Made by a program: the position numbers and the translations under genes
Notes under the pieces: generated by a model
Database searches by the model: none
Told to the model about the DNA's origin: nothing
What the model saw: the letters and a program-made list of their open reading frames with translations, nothing else
Part shown: piece by piece, positions 6,910-13,490 of the stretch
How positions within the stretch are numbered: position 1 is the stretch's first letter
Layout of the letters: each line of letters starts with the position of its first letter
NCBI GenBank assembly: GCA_025774805.1
Contig: JALGZR010000084.1
Span: forward strand, 1-16,405
Reading direction: 5' to 3'
Source: a bacterium
Lineage (GTDB): Bacteria > ARS69
DNA length: 16,405 nucleotides

Positions 6910-7888
6910 AGATTTCGCGGCTCTCCTCCGCGAGCGGGTGATCCTGCTCGACGGGGGCATGGGCTCCGCCCTCATTGCCCGGGGGCTGGAGTCCGGGTCG
7001 TGTCCCGAGCTCTGGAACCTGGAACGGCCGCGGGACGTCGCCGAGATCCACGCCGCGTTCGTCCGGGCCGGAAGCGACGTCGTCCAGACGAACACGTTCG
7101 GCGGCCACCCGTCGCTCCTCGACCGGCACGGCCTCGGGGAGCGCACCGAGGAGATCCACCGGGCCGCGGCCCGAATCGCCCGCGAGGCCGCCGGCGAGGA
7201 GTGTCTCGTGGCCGGCAACCTCGGTCCGTCCGGGCTTCTCCTTCCTCCGGTGGGGGACGCCGACCCGGACCTCCTGGAGGAGGGCTTCGCCCGCCAGGTC
7301 GCGGCTCTCGAAGAGGGCGGCGTCGATTACGTCAGCGTCGAGACCATGATGGACCTGAGGGAAGCGCTCTGCGCCGTGCGCGCGGCACGGCGCGCCGGCC
7401 GCCTGCCCGTCACGGCGTGCATGACGTTCGACCGCAAGAAGCGGGGCTTCTTCACGATGATGGGCGACGAGCCGGGAGAGTGTATGCGGGCGCTGGCGGA
7501 CGAGGGGGCGATCGCCGTGGGGGCGAACTGCTCCCTCGGCAGCGAGGCCATGATCGAGCTCTGCCCGCGGCTCGTGGCGGACGCGCCGGTGCCCGTGATC
7601 GTCAAACCGAACGCCGGACTTCCGGAGACGGAGGCCGGGCGACCCGTCTACCGTCAGGATCCCCACGACTTCGCCCGGGACGGGGCGGCTCTCGTTCGGC
7701 ACGGGGCGAGCGCCGTCGGGGGATGCTGCGGCACCGATGGGCGATTCATCGCCGCTTTGAAGACCGCGCTGGAGTCGGCCGCGCAATCGGGGTCCGCCCG
7801 GGATGCGGACTCCTCGGAGCGAGGCGTCGCCCCGGACCGACCTGGCGCCTGCGGGGGCGTCGCCGGCCCCGGCGGAGACGGCGCATGA
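6902..7888 (+). CDS. Homocysteine S-methyltransferase (MetH/BHMT-type zinc domain), stand-alone
   Basis: 328 residues, a zinc-dependent barrel that binds homocysteine and accepts a methyl group to form methionine. Landmarks: ILLDGGMGSAL near the N-terminus, VVQTNTFGG (about 60-68), VAGNLGPSG (about 103), DYVSVETMMDL (about 142-152), GANCS with Cys210, and GGCCGT with Cys275 and Cys276. The three cysteines match the zinc ligands of the PF02574 family. I chose GTG 6902: it overlaps the preceding stop by 8 bases and has GAGG 6 bases upstream. ATG 6863 would add 13 residues lying inside the corrinoid gene and unlike the family. After the last barrel helix (about residue 290) comes a tail of some 40 residues rich in Gly, Ala, Asp and Ser, probably disordered. 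Gene order next to a corrinoid protein suggests methyl-corrinoid as donor, as in MetH, not betaine directly. Confidence 0.93.
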   Translation: MRKDFAALLRERVILLDGGMGSALIARGLESGSCPELWNLERPRDVAEIHAAFVRAGSDVVQTNTFGGHPSLLDRHGLGERTEEIHRAAARIAREAAGEECLVAGNLGPSGLLLPPVGDADPDLLEEGFARQVAALEEGGVDYVSVETMMDLREALCAVRAARRAGRLPVTACMTFDRKKRGFFTMMGDEPGECMRALADEGAIAVGANCSLGSEAMIELCPRLVADAPVPVIVKPNAGLPETEAGRPVYRQDPHDFARDGAALVRHGASAVGGCCGTDGRFIAALKTALESAAQSGSARDADSSERGVAPDRPGACGGVAGPGGDGA

Positions 7889-8577
7889 TGCTCGAAGGAC
7901 GGCGCGTCGAGTCGTTCTCGATCCGGATTCCCCGGGACCAGGCTCTCCGCCTGATGGGCGTGCGGGGGAAGAGGCGCGCTCCCCGGGAGTCGTTGATGGA
8001 GGTGTTCGAGGAGGAGTACGCGACCGCCGCGGAGATGGTCCGTCCGCGGGCCGTGCTGCGTTTCGCGCCCGCCGGTCTTCCCGGCTCGTCTTGGATCGCC
8101 CCCGACATGCCGCTGGTCGCGGTGGTCTGCACGATCGGCGACGTACTGGAGAAGAGAGTGAGCCGTCTGGCGGAGCAGGGGAGTGCGGCCCGCGCTCTCG
8201 TACTGGACTCGATCGGCTCCGCGGGGGCCGAGGAGGTCGCGGATCGGAGCAACCGTCTGATCTGCGAGATGGCGGCGTCCACCGACCACGTTCCGGACTG
8301 CCGGCGGAGTCCGGGCTACGGAAGCTGGGACGTCCGGGAGCAGGCGGCGATGTTCCGCTTCGTGCAGCCCGACGAGATCGGCGTGACCCTCACGGAGAGC
8401 TGCATGATGGTACCGCGCAAGTCGATCTCGTACGTCGTTCCGCTCCGGGGAGGGGAGCCGGGGAGACTGCCGGGGAACCGATGTTCGCGGTGCGGCGCCG
8501 AGGGCTGCCCCTATCGAGAGGGTGACGGCGACCACGAGGTCGACGAATCGGCTTCATCAGGAGACTTCGAATCATGA
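7885..8577 (+). CDS. Stand-alone MetH-type reactivation (Met_synt_B12) domain protein with C-terminal Cys cluster
   Basis: 230 residues. In cobalamin-dependent methionine synthase this domain binds SAM and rescues oxidised cob(II)alamin by reductive methylation; here it is a separate protein. The signature is RRSPGYGSWDVREQ (residues 140-153), with Arg141-x-x-Gly144-Tyr145 equivalent to the MetH SAM site, followed by IGVTLTESCMMVPRKSIS (about 165-182), which is nearly diagnostic. The C-terminus adds CSRCGAEGCPY (Cys200, Cys203, Cys208), absent from classical MetH and suggestive of a metal or Fe-S site, then an acidic tail. ATG 7885 overlaps the previous stop as ATGA, so translation is probably coupled. 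The role inferred is keeping the operon's corrinoid protein in the Co(I)/methyl cycle, taking the place of the RamA/RACE ferredoxin-type activators of other corrinoid methyltransferase systems. No such activator gene is seen here. Confidence 0.9.
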   Translation: MMLEGRRVESFSIRIPRDQALRLMGVRGKRRAPRESLMEVFEEEYATAAEMVRPRAVLRFAPAGLPGSSWIAPDMPLVAVVCTIGDVLEKRVSRLAEQGSAARALVLDSIGSAGAEEVADRSNRLICEMAASTDHVPDCRRSPGYGSWDVREQAAMFRFVQPDEIGVTLTESCMMVPRKSISYVVPLRGGEPGRLPGNRCSRCGAEGCPYREGDGDHEVDESASSGDFES

Positions 8578-10010
8578 GTCAGTACGTGAGACCGACGGTG
8601 CGCTTTCTCACCGAGGAGACGATTCGGGACGTCGAGGCGGAGGCGAAACGCATTCTCGAGGAGATCGGGGTCTTCGTGGAGCACGAGAGGGCCCGGGAGC
8701 TGCTCCTCCATTCCGGAGCCCGCGAGGGCCCGGGGAATCGACTGCTCATCGGCCCCGACCTCGTGGATCGCGCGCTGGCGACCGCGCCCTCCGAGGTTCT
8801 CGTGTACGACCGCGAGGGTGAGAACCCGATCCGCATCGGAGGCGACAACTTCCACTTCGACCCCGGGTCCGCGGCCATCCGGGTGTACGACTGGGAGCAA
8901 GACCGCGTCCGCCCTTCGACGACGGACGACTGCGTCCTCTTCGCGAAGCTGACCGACCGGCTCGACGCCATGGCCCTGCAGTCCACCTGTGTGGTGCCGG
9001 ACGACGTACCCCTCGAGACGGCGGACCGCACGCGCCTCTACCTCGCTCTGAAGAACGGCCGCAAGGGAGTCATCACCGGGACGTTCGCGGGCGACTCCTT
9101 CGAGGTCATGCGGCGCATGCTGGTCGCCGCCCGCGGTTCCGAGGATGCGCTTCGTCAAAAACCGCTCGCCATCTTCGACTGCTGTCCCTCGCCTCCCCTC
9201 GAGTGGAGCGAGCTCACGTGCGCGGTCCTGGTCCGGTGCGCCGAGGAGGGAATCCCGGCGGAGCTGGTCTCCATGCCCATGACCGGAGCCACCGCCCCCG
9301 TGACCCTGCTCGGGGCGGTGGCCCAGCACACGGCCGAGGACCTCTCGGGCGTCGTCATCCACCAGCTCGCGGGACCCGGCTCCCCGATCATCTACGGCGG
9401 GTCGCCGTCCGCCTTCGACATGCGGCACGGGACCACCCCCATGGGGGCGGTGGAGACGATGATGATCGACTCGGCGTACGCCCAGGTGGGGCGGCACCTC
9501 GGTCTTCCGACCCACGCGTACATGGGCCTGTCCGACTCCAAGACGCCCGACTGGCAGGCCGGCTTCGAGTCGGGATGCGGCGCGCTCCTGGCCGCGCTGA
9601 GCGGGGTGAACATGATCTCCGGACCGGGGATGCTCGACTTCGAGAGCTGCCAGAGCCCGGAGAAGCTCGTGCTCGACAACGAGGCCTGCCGGTCGGCGAT
9701 CCGGGCCGTACAGGGCATCGAGCGCCGGGAAGGTCCACTCGCCCTTCCGATCATCCGGGAGGGGATCGCGGCGGAGCAGTTTCTCGCGCTCGATCACACC
9801 CGTAAGTGGTTCCGAAAGGAGATCCACTTCCCCGGTCCGGAGATCGATCGCGCCGCCGGCGACGGGAGCGCGACGCGAAGCCGCGGATCGGCGGCCGAGC
9901 GCGCCCACGCGGAGGTGCAGCGTCTGCTGGCCGAAGAGGGGGCGCCTCCGCCGGGGGAAGACGTGCTCCGGGAGCTGGACATGCTGATCGAACTCCCGCC
10001 GCGATCTTGA
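8574..10010 (+). CDS. MttB-family methyltransferase without pyrrolysine (trimethylamine/betaine-type methyl donor enzyme)
   Basis: 478-residue cytoplasmic barrel enzyme of the trimethylamine methyltransferase superfamily (PF06253). It is expected to demethylate a quaternary or tertiary amine and pass the methyl to the corrinoid protein. Landmarks: RPTVRFLTEETI at the start, a weakly conserved N-terminal part, MTGATAPVTLLGAVAQH (about 238-254), GSPIIYGGSPSAFDMRHG (about 266-283), GLPTHAYMGLSDSKTPDWQAG (about 308-328) and ALLAALSGVNMISGPGMLD (about 333-351). The frame has no in-frame TAG, so it is one of the non-Pyl homologs, whose known members include the glycine betaine enzyme MtgB. The start overlaps the preceding stop (ATGA), with AGGAG (8559-8563) ten bases upstream. 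The C-terminal 50 residues include a Ser/Arg/Gly-rich stretch and a helix. The substrate cannot be read from sequence; glycine betaine, proline betaine, carnitine and butyrobetaine are all possible. Confidence 0.93.
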   Translation: MSQYVRPTVRFLTEETIRDVEAEAKRILEEIGVFVEHERARELLLHSGAREGPGNRLLIGPDLVDRALATAPSEVLVYDREGENPIRIGGDNFHFDPGSAAIRVYDWEQDRVRPSTTDDCVLFAKLTDRLDAMALQSTCVVPDDVPLETADRTRLYLALKNGRKGVITGTFAGDSFEVMRRMLVAARGSEDALRQKPLAIFDCCPSPPLEWSELTCAVLVRCAEEGIPAELVSMPMTGATAPVTLLGAVAQHTAEDLSGVVIHQLAGPGSPIIYGGSPSAFDMRHGTTPMGAVETMMIDSAYAQVGRHLGLPTHAYMGLSDSKTPDWQAGFESGCGALLAALSGVNMISGPGMLDFESCQSPEKLVLDNEACRSAIRAVQGIERREGPLALPIIREGIAAEQFLALDHTRKWFRKEIHFPGPEIDRAAGDGSATRSRGSAAERAHAEVQRLLAEEGAPPPGEDVLRELDMLIELPPRS

Positions 10011-10016
10011 TACACT
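10011..10016 (+). promoter_or_regulatory. Candidate -10 for the metallopeptidase gene
   Basis: TACACT directly follows the MttB-family stop codon and lies 55 bases before the next ATG. This position suits an independent promoter in the 61-bp gap. The corresponding -35 region overlaps the end of the methyltransferase gene and is weak, so read-through from the operon is equally possible. Confidence 0.25.
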
Positions 10017-10071
10017 GGGGCCTCGACGACTGCACCCGAGACTCCTCGAACTTCAGACCCGGAGGACCACG

Positions 10072-11763
10072 ATGCCCCGAACCGTTTCGACCCTCGGGAT
10101 CGCCGCCCTGACGCTCCTGCCGCTCGTCACCTTCGCCGCGGATCGCCCCGACGTCGTTCCCTGTCTCACCTCCGAGCTGCGCGAGGCGTACGGCGTCCCG
10201 GAGCTCCCCGCCAGAGGACTCCGGACGCTCCCCTGCAAGCACACCCCCGTCGGGCCTCCGCCGAACCCGCAGGTCGGGGACTCCTGGGACTGGTACATCT
10301 GGCGCCTGAACGGATATCCGGAGGCGGATCTCCTCTCCTGCACGGTGCGGGGGATGGGCCCGAACTGCTACGTCGTCGTCGAGGACAGCCAGTGGAACGT
10401 CAACATCAACCAGGCCCAGGTGGACACGATCGTTGACCACTTCGAGAACACGAGCATCGGGTACTTCCCCGGGCTCGGCATCTGGGATCTGAACACCAGC
10501 CACTTCGGGAGCCCCCCCGACTACCTCGATCAGGATCCGCGAGTCTACCTCCTCTACTACGATTTCGACGTCGGCTCCTACGGTTACTTCTGGATCTTCG
10601 ACCAGCTCTGCGACGACGTGGCCATGTTCCACTCGAACGAGTGCGACGTCGTCTACATGAACTGCAGCGACCTCGATCCGGCGGGCAGCTACATGCTGTC
10701 CATCGTCGCCCACGAGTTCGAGCATCTCATTCACCACAATTACGATCCGAACGAGGTGTACTGGGTCGACGAGGGGATGGCCGGCCTCGCCATGTGGCTG
10801 TACGGCGAACCGGACTTCATCGCGGGATTCAACACGAATCCCGACCGCTCGCTCATTACCTGGGACGGGGTCTGGGCGGACTACGTCAAGACCTATCTCT
10901 TCTCGCTCTACTTCTACGAGCGGTACGGGGGGCAGCGCTCGGTGAAGGCGCTCGTGGCCGAGCCGGCGAACAGCATCGCGGGCTACGAGGCGACCCTCGA
11001 CGCGTTCTCCTACCCGGAGGACTTCCGGGACGTCTTCGCGGACTGGGTGGTGGCGAACTACGTGGACGATACCACGATCGGAGACGGGCGCTTCGGGTAC
11101 GTCGGTGAGACGCTGCCGCCGTTCAACCCCTTCGCCACGTTCTCGAGCTACCCCGTCGGGCCTTCCTCGACTCTCGTCCAGTACTGGGCGGCCGACTACG
11201 GGCGCTACCTGAACGGAACCGACCTTCAAATGACGTTCGACGGGAGCGACAACAACCGCTACGCCGTCCGGGCGATCTTGCTGGATCCGGGGTCGCCCAC
11301 GACGATCGTCGACATGACGCTCGACTCCGCCCAGTCGGGCACGCTCGCGCTGCCCGAGATCGGGACCACGCACGACGAGGCGGTGATGGTCTACGCCGGC
11401 GCCAACAGCACGGGCTCGAGGGTCTACTCGTACGGGGCCACCTCGAGCGCCATCGCCGCTCCCGAGGCGATCGCGACCGCCGACGTGCCGACCCTCGCCG
11501 TATGGGGCTCGGGCGGCCCGACGCCGTCTCTCGTCTACTCCATTCCGGATTCGTACGCGGGATCGGCCGTGCGGTTGGATCTCCACGACGTCGCCGGCCG
11601 GCTCGTCCGGCGCCTCGTGGACTCACCCGCGGTGCCGGGGCGGCACGTCGCGGGCTGGGATCTCGGGACGGCCCAGGGGGACGGCGCCGCCTCGGGCGTC
11701 TACTTCGCGCGCCTCGCGGTCGGGGAGCATCGGGTGACGGCGCGCGTGGCCGTGCGGCGGTAA
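10072..11763 (+). CDS. Secreted zinc metallopeptidase (M30-like, HEFEH) with C-terminal FlgD-like sorting domain
   Basis: 563 residues, exported. ATG 10072 has GGAGGA (10061-10066) five bases upstream. A signal peptide (residues 1-22 or 23) ends VTFA-AD. The catalytic region contains VVYMNCSD, then IVAHEFEHLIHHN with the zinc site His214-Glu215-x-x-His218, and YWVDEGMAGLAMWLYG, where Glu234 is the likely third ligand or a helper. HEFxH followed about 15 residues later by W(V/L)(N/D)EG resembles hyicolysin-type M30 peptidases, an assignment made from memory. Seven or so cysteines in the first 230 residues fit disulphides outside the cytoplasm. A beta-rich middle (about 360-480) precedes a final module (about 495-563) with VRLDLHDVAGRLVRRLVD and GVYFARL, the FlgD-Ig/type-IX-like C-terminal domain of FCB-group secreted proteins. 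The gene follows the methyl-transfer operon but has no evident functional link to it. Confidence 0.88.
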   Translation: MPRTVSTLGIAALTLLPLVTFAADRPDVVPCLTSELREAYGVPELPARGLRTLPCKHTPVGPPPNPQVGDSWDWYIWRLNGYPEADLLSCTVRGMGPNCYVVVEDSQWNVNINQAQVDTIVDHFENTSIGYFPGLGIWDLNTSHFGSPPDYLDQDPRVYLLYYDFDVGSYGYFWIFDQLCDDVAMFHSNECDVVYMNCSDLDPAGSYMLSIVAHEFEHLIHHNYDPNEVYWVDEGMAGLAMWLYGEPDFIAGFNTNPDRSLITWDGVWADYVKTYLFSLYFYERYGGQRSVKALVAEPANSIAGYEATLDAFSYPEDFRDVFADWVVANYVDDTTIGDGRFGYVGETLPPFNPFATFSSYPVGPSSTLVQYWAADYGRYLNGTDLQMTFDGSDNNRYAVRAILLDPGSPTTIVDMTLDSAQSGTLALPEIGTTHDEAVMVYAGANSTGSRVYSYGATSSAIAAPEAIATADVPTLAVWGSGGPTPSLVYSIPDSYAGSAVRLDLHDVAGRLVRRLVDSPAVPGRHVAGWDLGTAQGDGAASGVYFARLAVGEHRVTARVAVRR

Positions 11764-11868
11764 CCGGCCAGCGGCGGGCGGGACGCGATTCGCCGGTCGG
11801 CAAGATGGCACGCCGGCCGGACCCCGACCCTCCGGCTGCCCGGCGGCTGCTCGGCGGGGTCTTTCCTC

Positions 11869-12153
11869 TTACTTCTCGGGCCGCTCCTCGGGGGGGACCC
11901 AGTCGGGGGGCGGCTCGAGTCCGGCCCCGTAGAAGAAGCGCTCCATCGCGTCGGTGAGGAGCTCCTGCGCCCGCGGGTCGGCGAGGTTCAGACGATACTC
12001 GTTGATGATGATCGTCTGCTGGGCGATCCAGCGGTTCCACGCCTCCTTGGACACGGAGTCGAAGATCCGCTTCCCGAGCTCGCCGGGGAGCGGAGGCGCC
12101 TCGAGGCCCTCCGCCTCCTTCTTCAGAATGACACACTGGACCGTTTTCGCCAT
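11869..12153 (-). CDS. yggX: YggX, probable Fe(II)-trafficking / oxidative-damage protection protein
   Basis: 94-residue cytoplasmic protein with the family's characteristic sequence throughout: VQCVILKKEAEGLEAPPLPG near the N-terminus, then GELGKRIFDSVSKEAW, then QQTIIINEYRLNLADP and MERFFYG. Cys7 corresponds to the conserved cysteine of E. coli YggX. Length matches the family (about 90). ATG 12153 is preceded by GGAGG with 6-base spacing. In E. coli and Salmonella the protein protects labile Fe-S clusters and is linked to iron handling; the biochemical mechanism is not fully settled. It lies 107 bases downstream of two Mrp/ApbC genes on the same strand, a sensible partnership because ApbC and YggX both influence Fe-S metabolism. 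Its stop faces that of the metallopeptidase across 105 bp in which I see no clear terminator. Confidence 0.96.
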   Translation of the reverse strand: MAKTVQCVILKKEAEGLEAPPLPGELGKRIFDSVSKEAWNRWIAQQTIIINEYRLNLADPRAQELLTDAMERFFYGAGLEPPPDWVPPEERPEK

Positions 12154-12165
12154 TTCGGCCTCCGG

Positions 12166-12189
12166 GTCGGGGGGGGCGTCCGCCCCGAC
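12166..12189 (-). other. GC-rich inverted repeat just upstream of yggX
   Basis: GTCGGGG (12166-12172) and CCCCGAC (12183-12189) form a 7-bp perfect inverted repeat with a 10-base loop, about 10 bases upstream (in transcription sense) of the yggX ribosome-binding site. Other local G-runs allow alternative hairpins. It could modulate yggX expression or RNA processing between the mrp genes and yggX. There is no T-tract, so a terminator is unlikely. Confidence 0.3.
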
Positions 12190-12260
12190 GGTTGGAAGAG
12201 GGGCACGCCCCCCGTTCGTTCCGGGTTCGCGGGATCGCCGCGCCCGCTCCCGGCTCTTGC

Positions 12261-13469
12261 CTACGGTGCGTCGACCCGTCCGGCCCCGGCCCGCAGCTCA
12301 CGGAAGGCGAAGATGCCGGTGTCGTGGCCGTCACTCCAGGTCGGCTGGAGGGCGTAGCGTCCCACGGTGCGGATCCGGACCGGTCGGACGTCGGCCGGGA
12401 CCTGATCGAGGGAGGGGAGCTTCTCGCCGGTCCACTCCTCGACGCACCCCGCGCAGGGACAGGCCTTCCGCAGCTCGTACGTGCCATGGTACGTCGTCGC
12501 GCCGTCGCCCCACCGGATGCCGAGCACGGTATCGGCCGCCTGCCACACCGCGACGGCGGTCTGCGGTGATCCACCGCGCGCCGTCTCCGCGGCCGGGGTC
12601 GGGGGGTCGGCCCGAACCACGCCCTTCTCCAGGGACTCCCACGTCACCTCGAAGTCGCCGGCGCCGCCGCGACCGCGACTCGCCAGCTCGGCCGTCAACG
12701 CGCCCGCGATGGCGTCGAACGCGCGCCCGATCGGTCCGTCCGGATCGGTCGCCACGATCGGGGTCCCCGTGTCGGAACCGGTCACGACGGCGGGATCGAT
12801 CGGGAGCCTTCCGAGAAACGGGATTCCGAGCTCGAGCGAGGCTCGCTCTCCCACGCCCTCGCCGAACAGCCCGACGCGCTCGCCGCAGTCGTCGCAGACG
12901 AATTCCGACATGTTCTCGACGAGTCCGAGGACGGGCACCGAGAGCTGCTCGAACCCCTGGATCCCCCGGTACGTGTCGGCGAGGCTCATCGTCGAGGGCG
13001 TGGTCACCGACACGACGCCGGAGAGCGTCACCGACTGTCCGAGGCCGATGATCGCGTCCCCGGTGCCGGGCGGCATGTCGACGACCAGAACGTCGAGCGT
13101 TCCCCAGTCGATTCCGCCCAGGAGCTGTCCGAGCGCCTGCGACACCATGGGTCCGCGCCAGATGATCGGGGCCCCGTCGGCGGCCACGTTCGCGATCGAG
13201 AGGAACTTTACCCCGTGTCGCTCGCGGGGAAGCACCGATCCCGGACGCGGCGCGGCGGCGGGAGGAGAGGCATCCCCGAACATGTGAGCGATCGAGGGCC
13301 CGTGGATGTCGCCGTCGAGAAGCCCGACGGCCGCTCCCTTGCGGGCGAGCGCGACGGCCAGGTTGGCGGCCACGGTCGACTTCCCGACCCCGCCCTTCGC
13401 GGAGTGGACGACGACGATCTCTCGCACGTCGGCGAGGAAGTCGATCGGTGGGGGGGCGGACGAGGCCAC
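12261..13469 (-). CDS. Mrp/ApbC-type Fe-S cluster carrier ATPase fused to a C-terminal DUF971 domain
   Basis: 402-residue cytoplasmic protein. The N-terminal P-loop ATPase begins with a deviant Walker A AKGGVGKST (residues 24-32). It continues with LLDGDIHGPSIAHMFG (about 50-65), VVVDMPPGTGDA (about 128-139), TTPSTMSLAD (about 156-165) and the cluster-binding CxxC at Cys192/Cys195. After a linker (about 265-310) comes DUF971 (PF06155-like, about 314-392): IRWGDG, RKACPCAGC, VRIRTVGRYALQPTWSDGHDTGIFAF. The start is GTG 13469 with GGAGG five bases upstream. There is no N-terminal DUF59 domain, unlike the gene upstream. DUF971 is best known at the C-terminus of plant HCF101, a 4Fe-4S carrier. 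The gene starts 21 bases after the stop of its paralog, so they are probably co-transcribed. Confidence 0.94.
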   Translation of the reverse strand: MASSAPPPIDFLADVREIVVVHSAKGGVGKSTVAANLAVALARKGAAVGLLDGDIHGPSIAHMFGDASPPAAAPRPGSVLPRERHGVKFLSIANVAADGAPIIWRGPMVSQALGQLLGGIDWGTLDVLVVDMPPGTGDAIIGLGQSVTLSGVVSVTTPSTMSLADTYRGIQGFEQLSVPVLGLVENMSEFVCDDCGERVGLFGEGVGERASLELGIPFLGRLPIDPAVVTGSDTGTPIVATDPDGPIGRAFDAIAGALTAELASRGRGGAGDFEVTWESLEKGVVRADPPTPAAETARGGSPQTAVAVWQAADTVLGIRWGDGATTYHGTYELRKACPCAGCVEEWTGEKLPSLDQVPADVRPVRIRTVGRYALQPTWSDGHDTGIFAFRELRAGAGRVDAP

Positions 13470-13490
13470 GGATTCCTCCCGAAAGGCGGG

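Noticed and set aside
8511-9908. 465-codon open frame on the minus strand
   Set aside because: It is antisense to the MttB-family gene and has no recognisable domain.
8574-10010. Possible pyrrolysine (TAG) readthrough in the MttB-family gene
   Set aside because: The gene is a single uninterrupted frame with all expected family blocks and no internal TAG.
9751-11586. 611-codon open frame on the minus strand
   Set aside because: It lies antisense to the metallopeptidase, with monotonous Val/Glu/Asp/Arg composition typical of the complement of a GC-rich gene. The plus-strand gene has a signal peptide and zinc site.
11764-11868. Intrinsic terminator between the metallopeptidase gene and yggX
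   Set aside because: There are several GC-rich partial repeats, but none forms a clear long stem followed by a T-tract on either strand.
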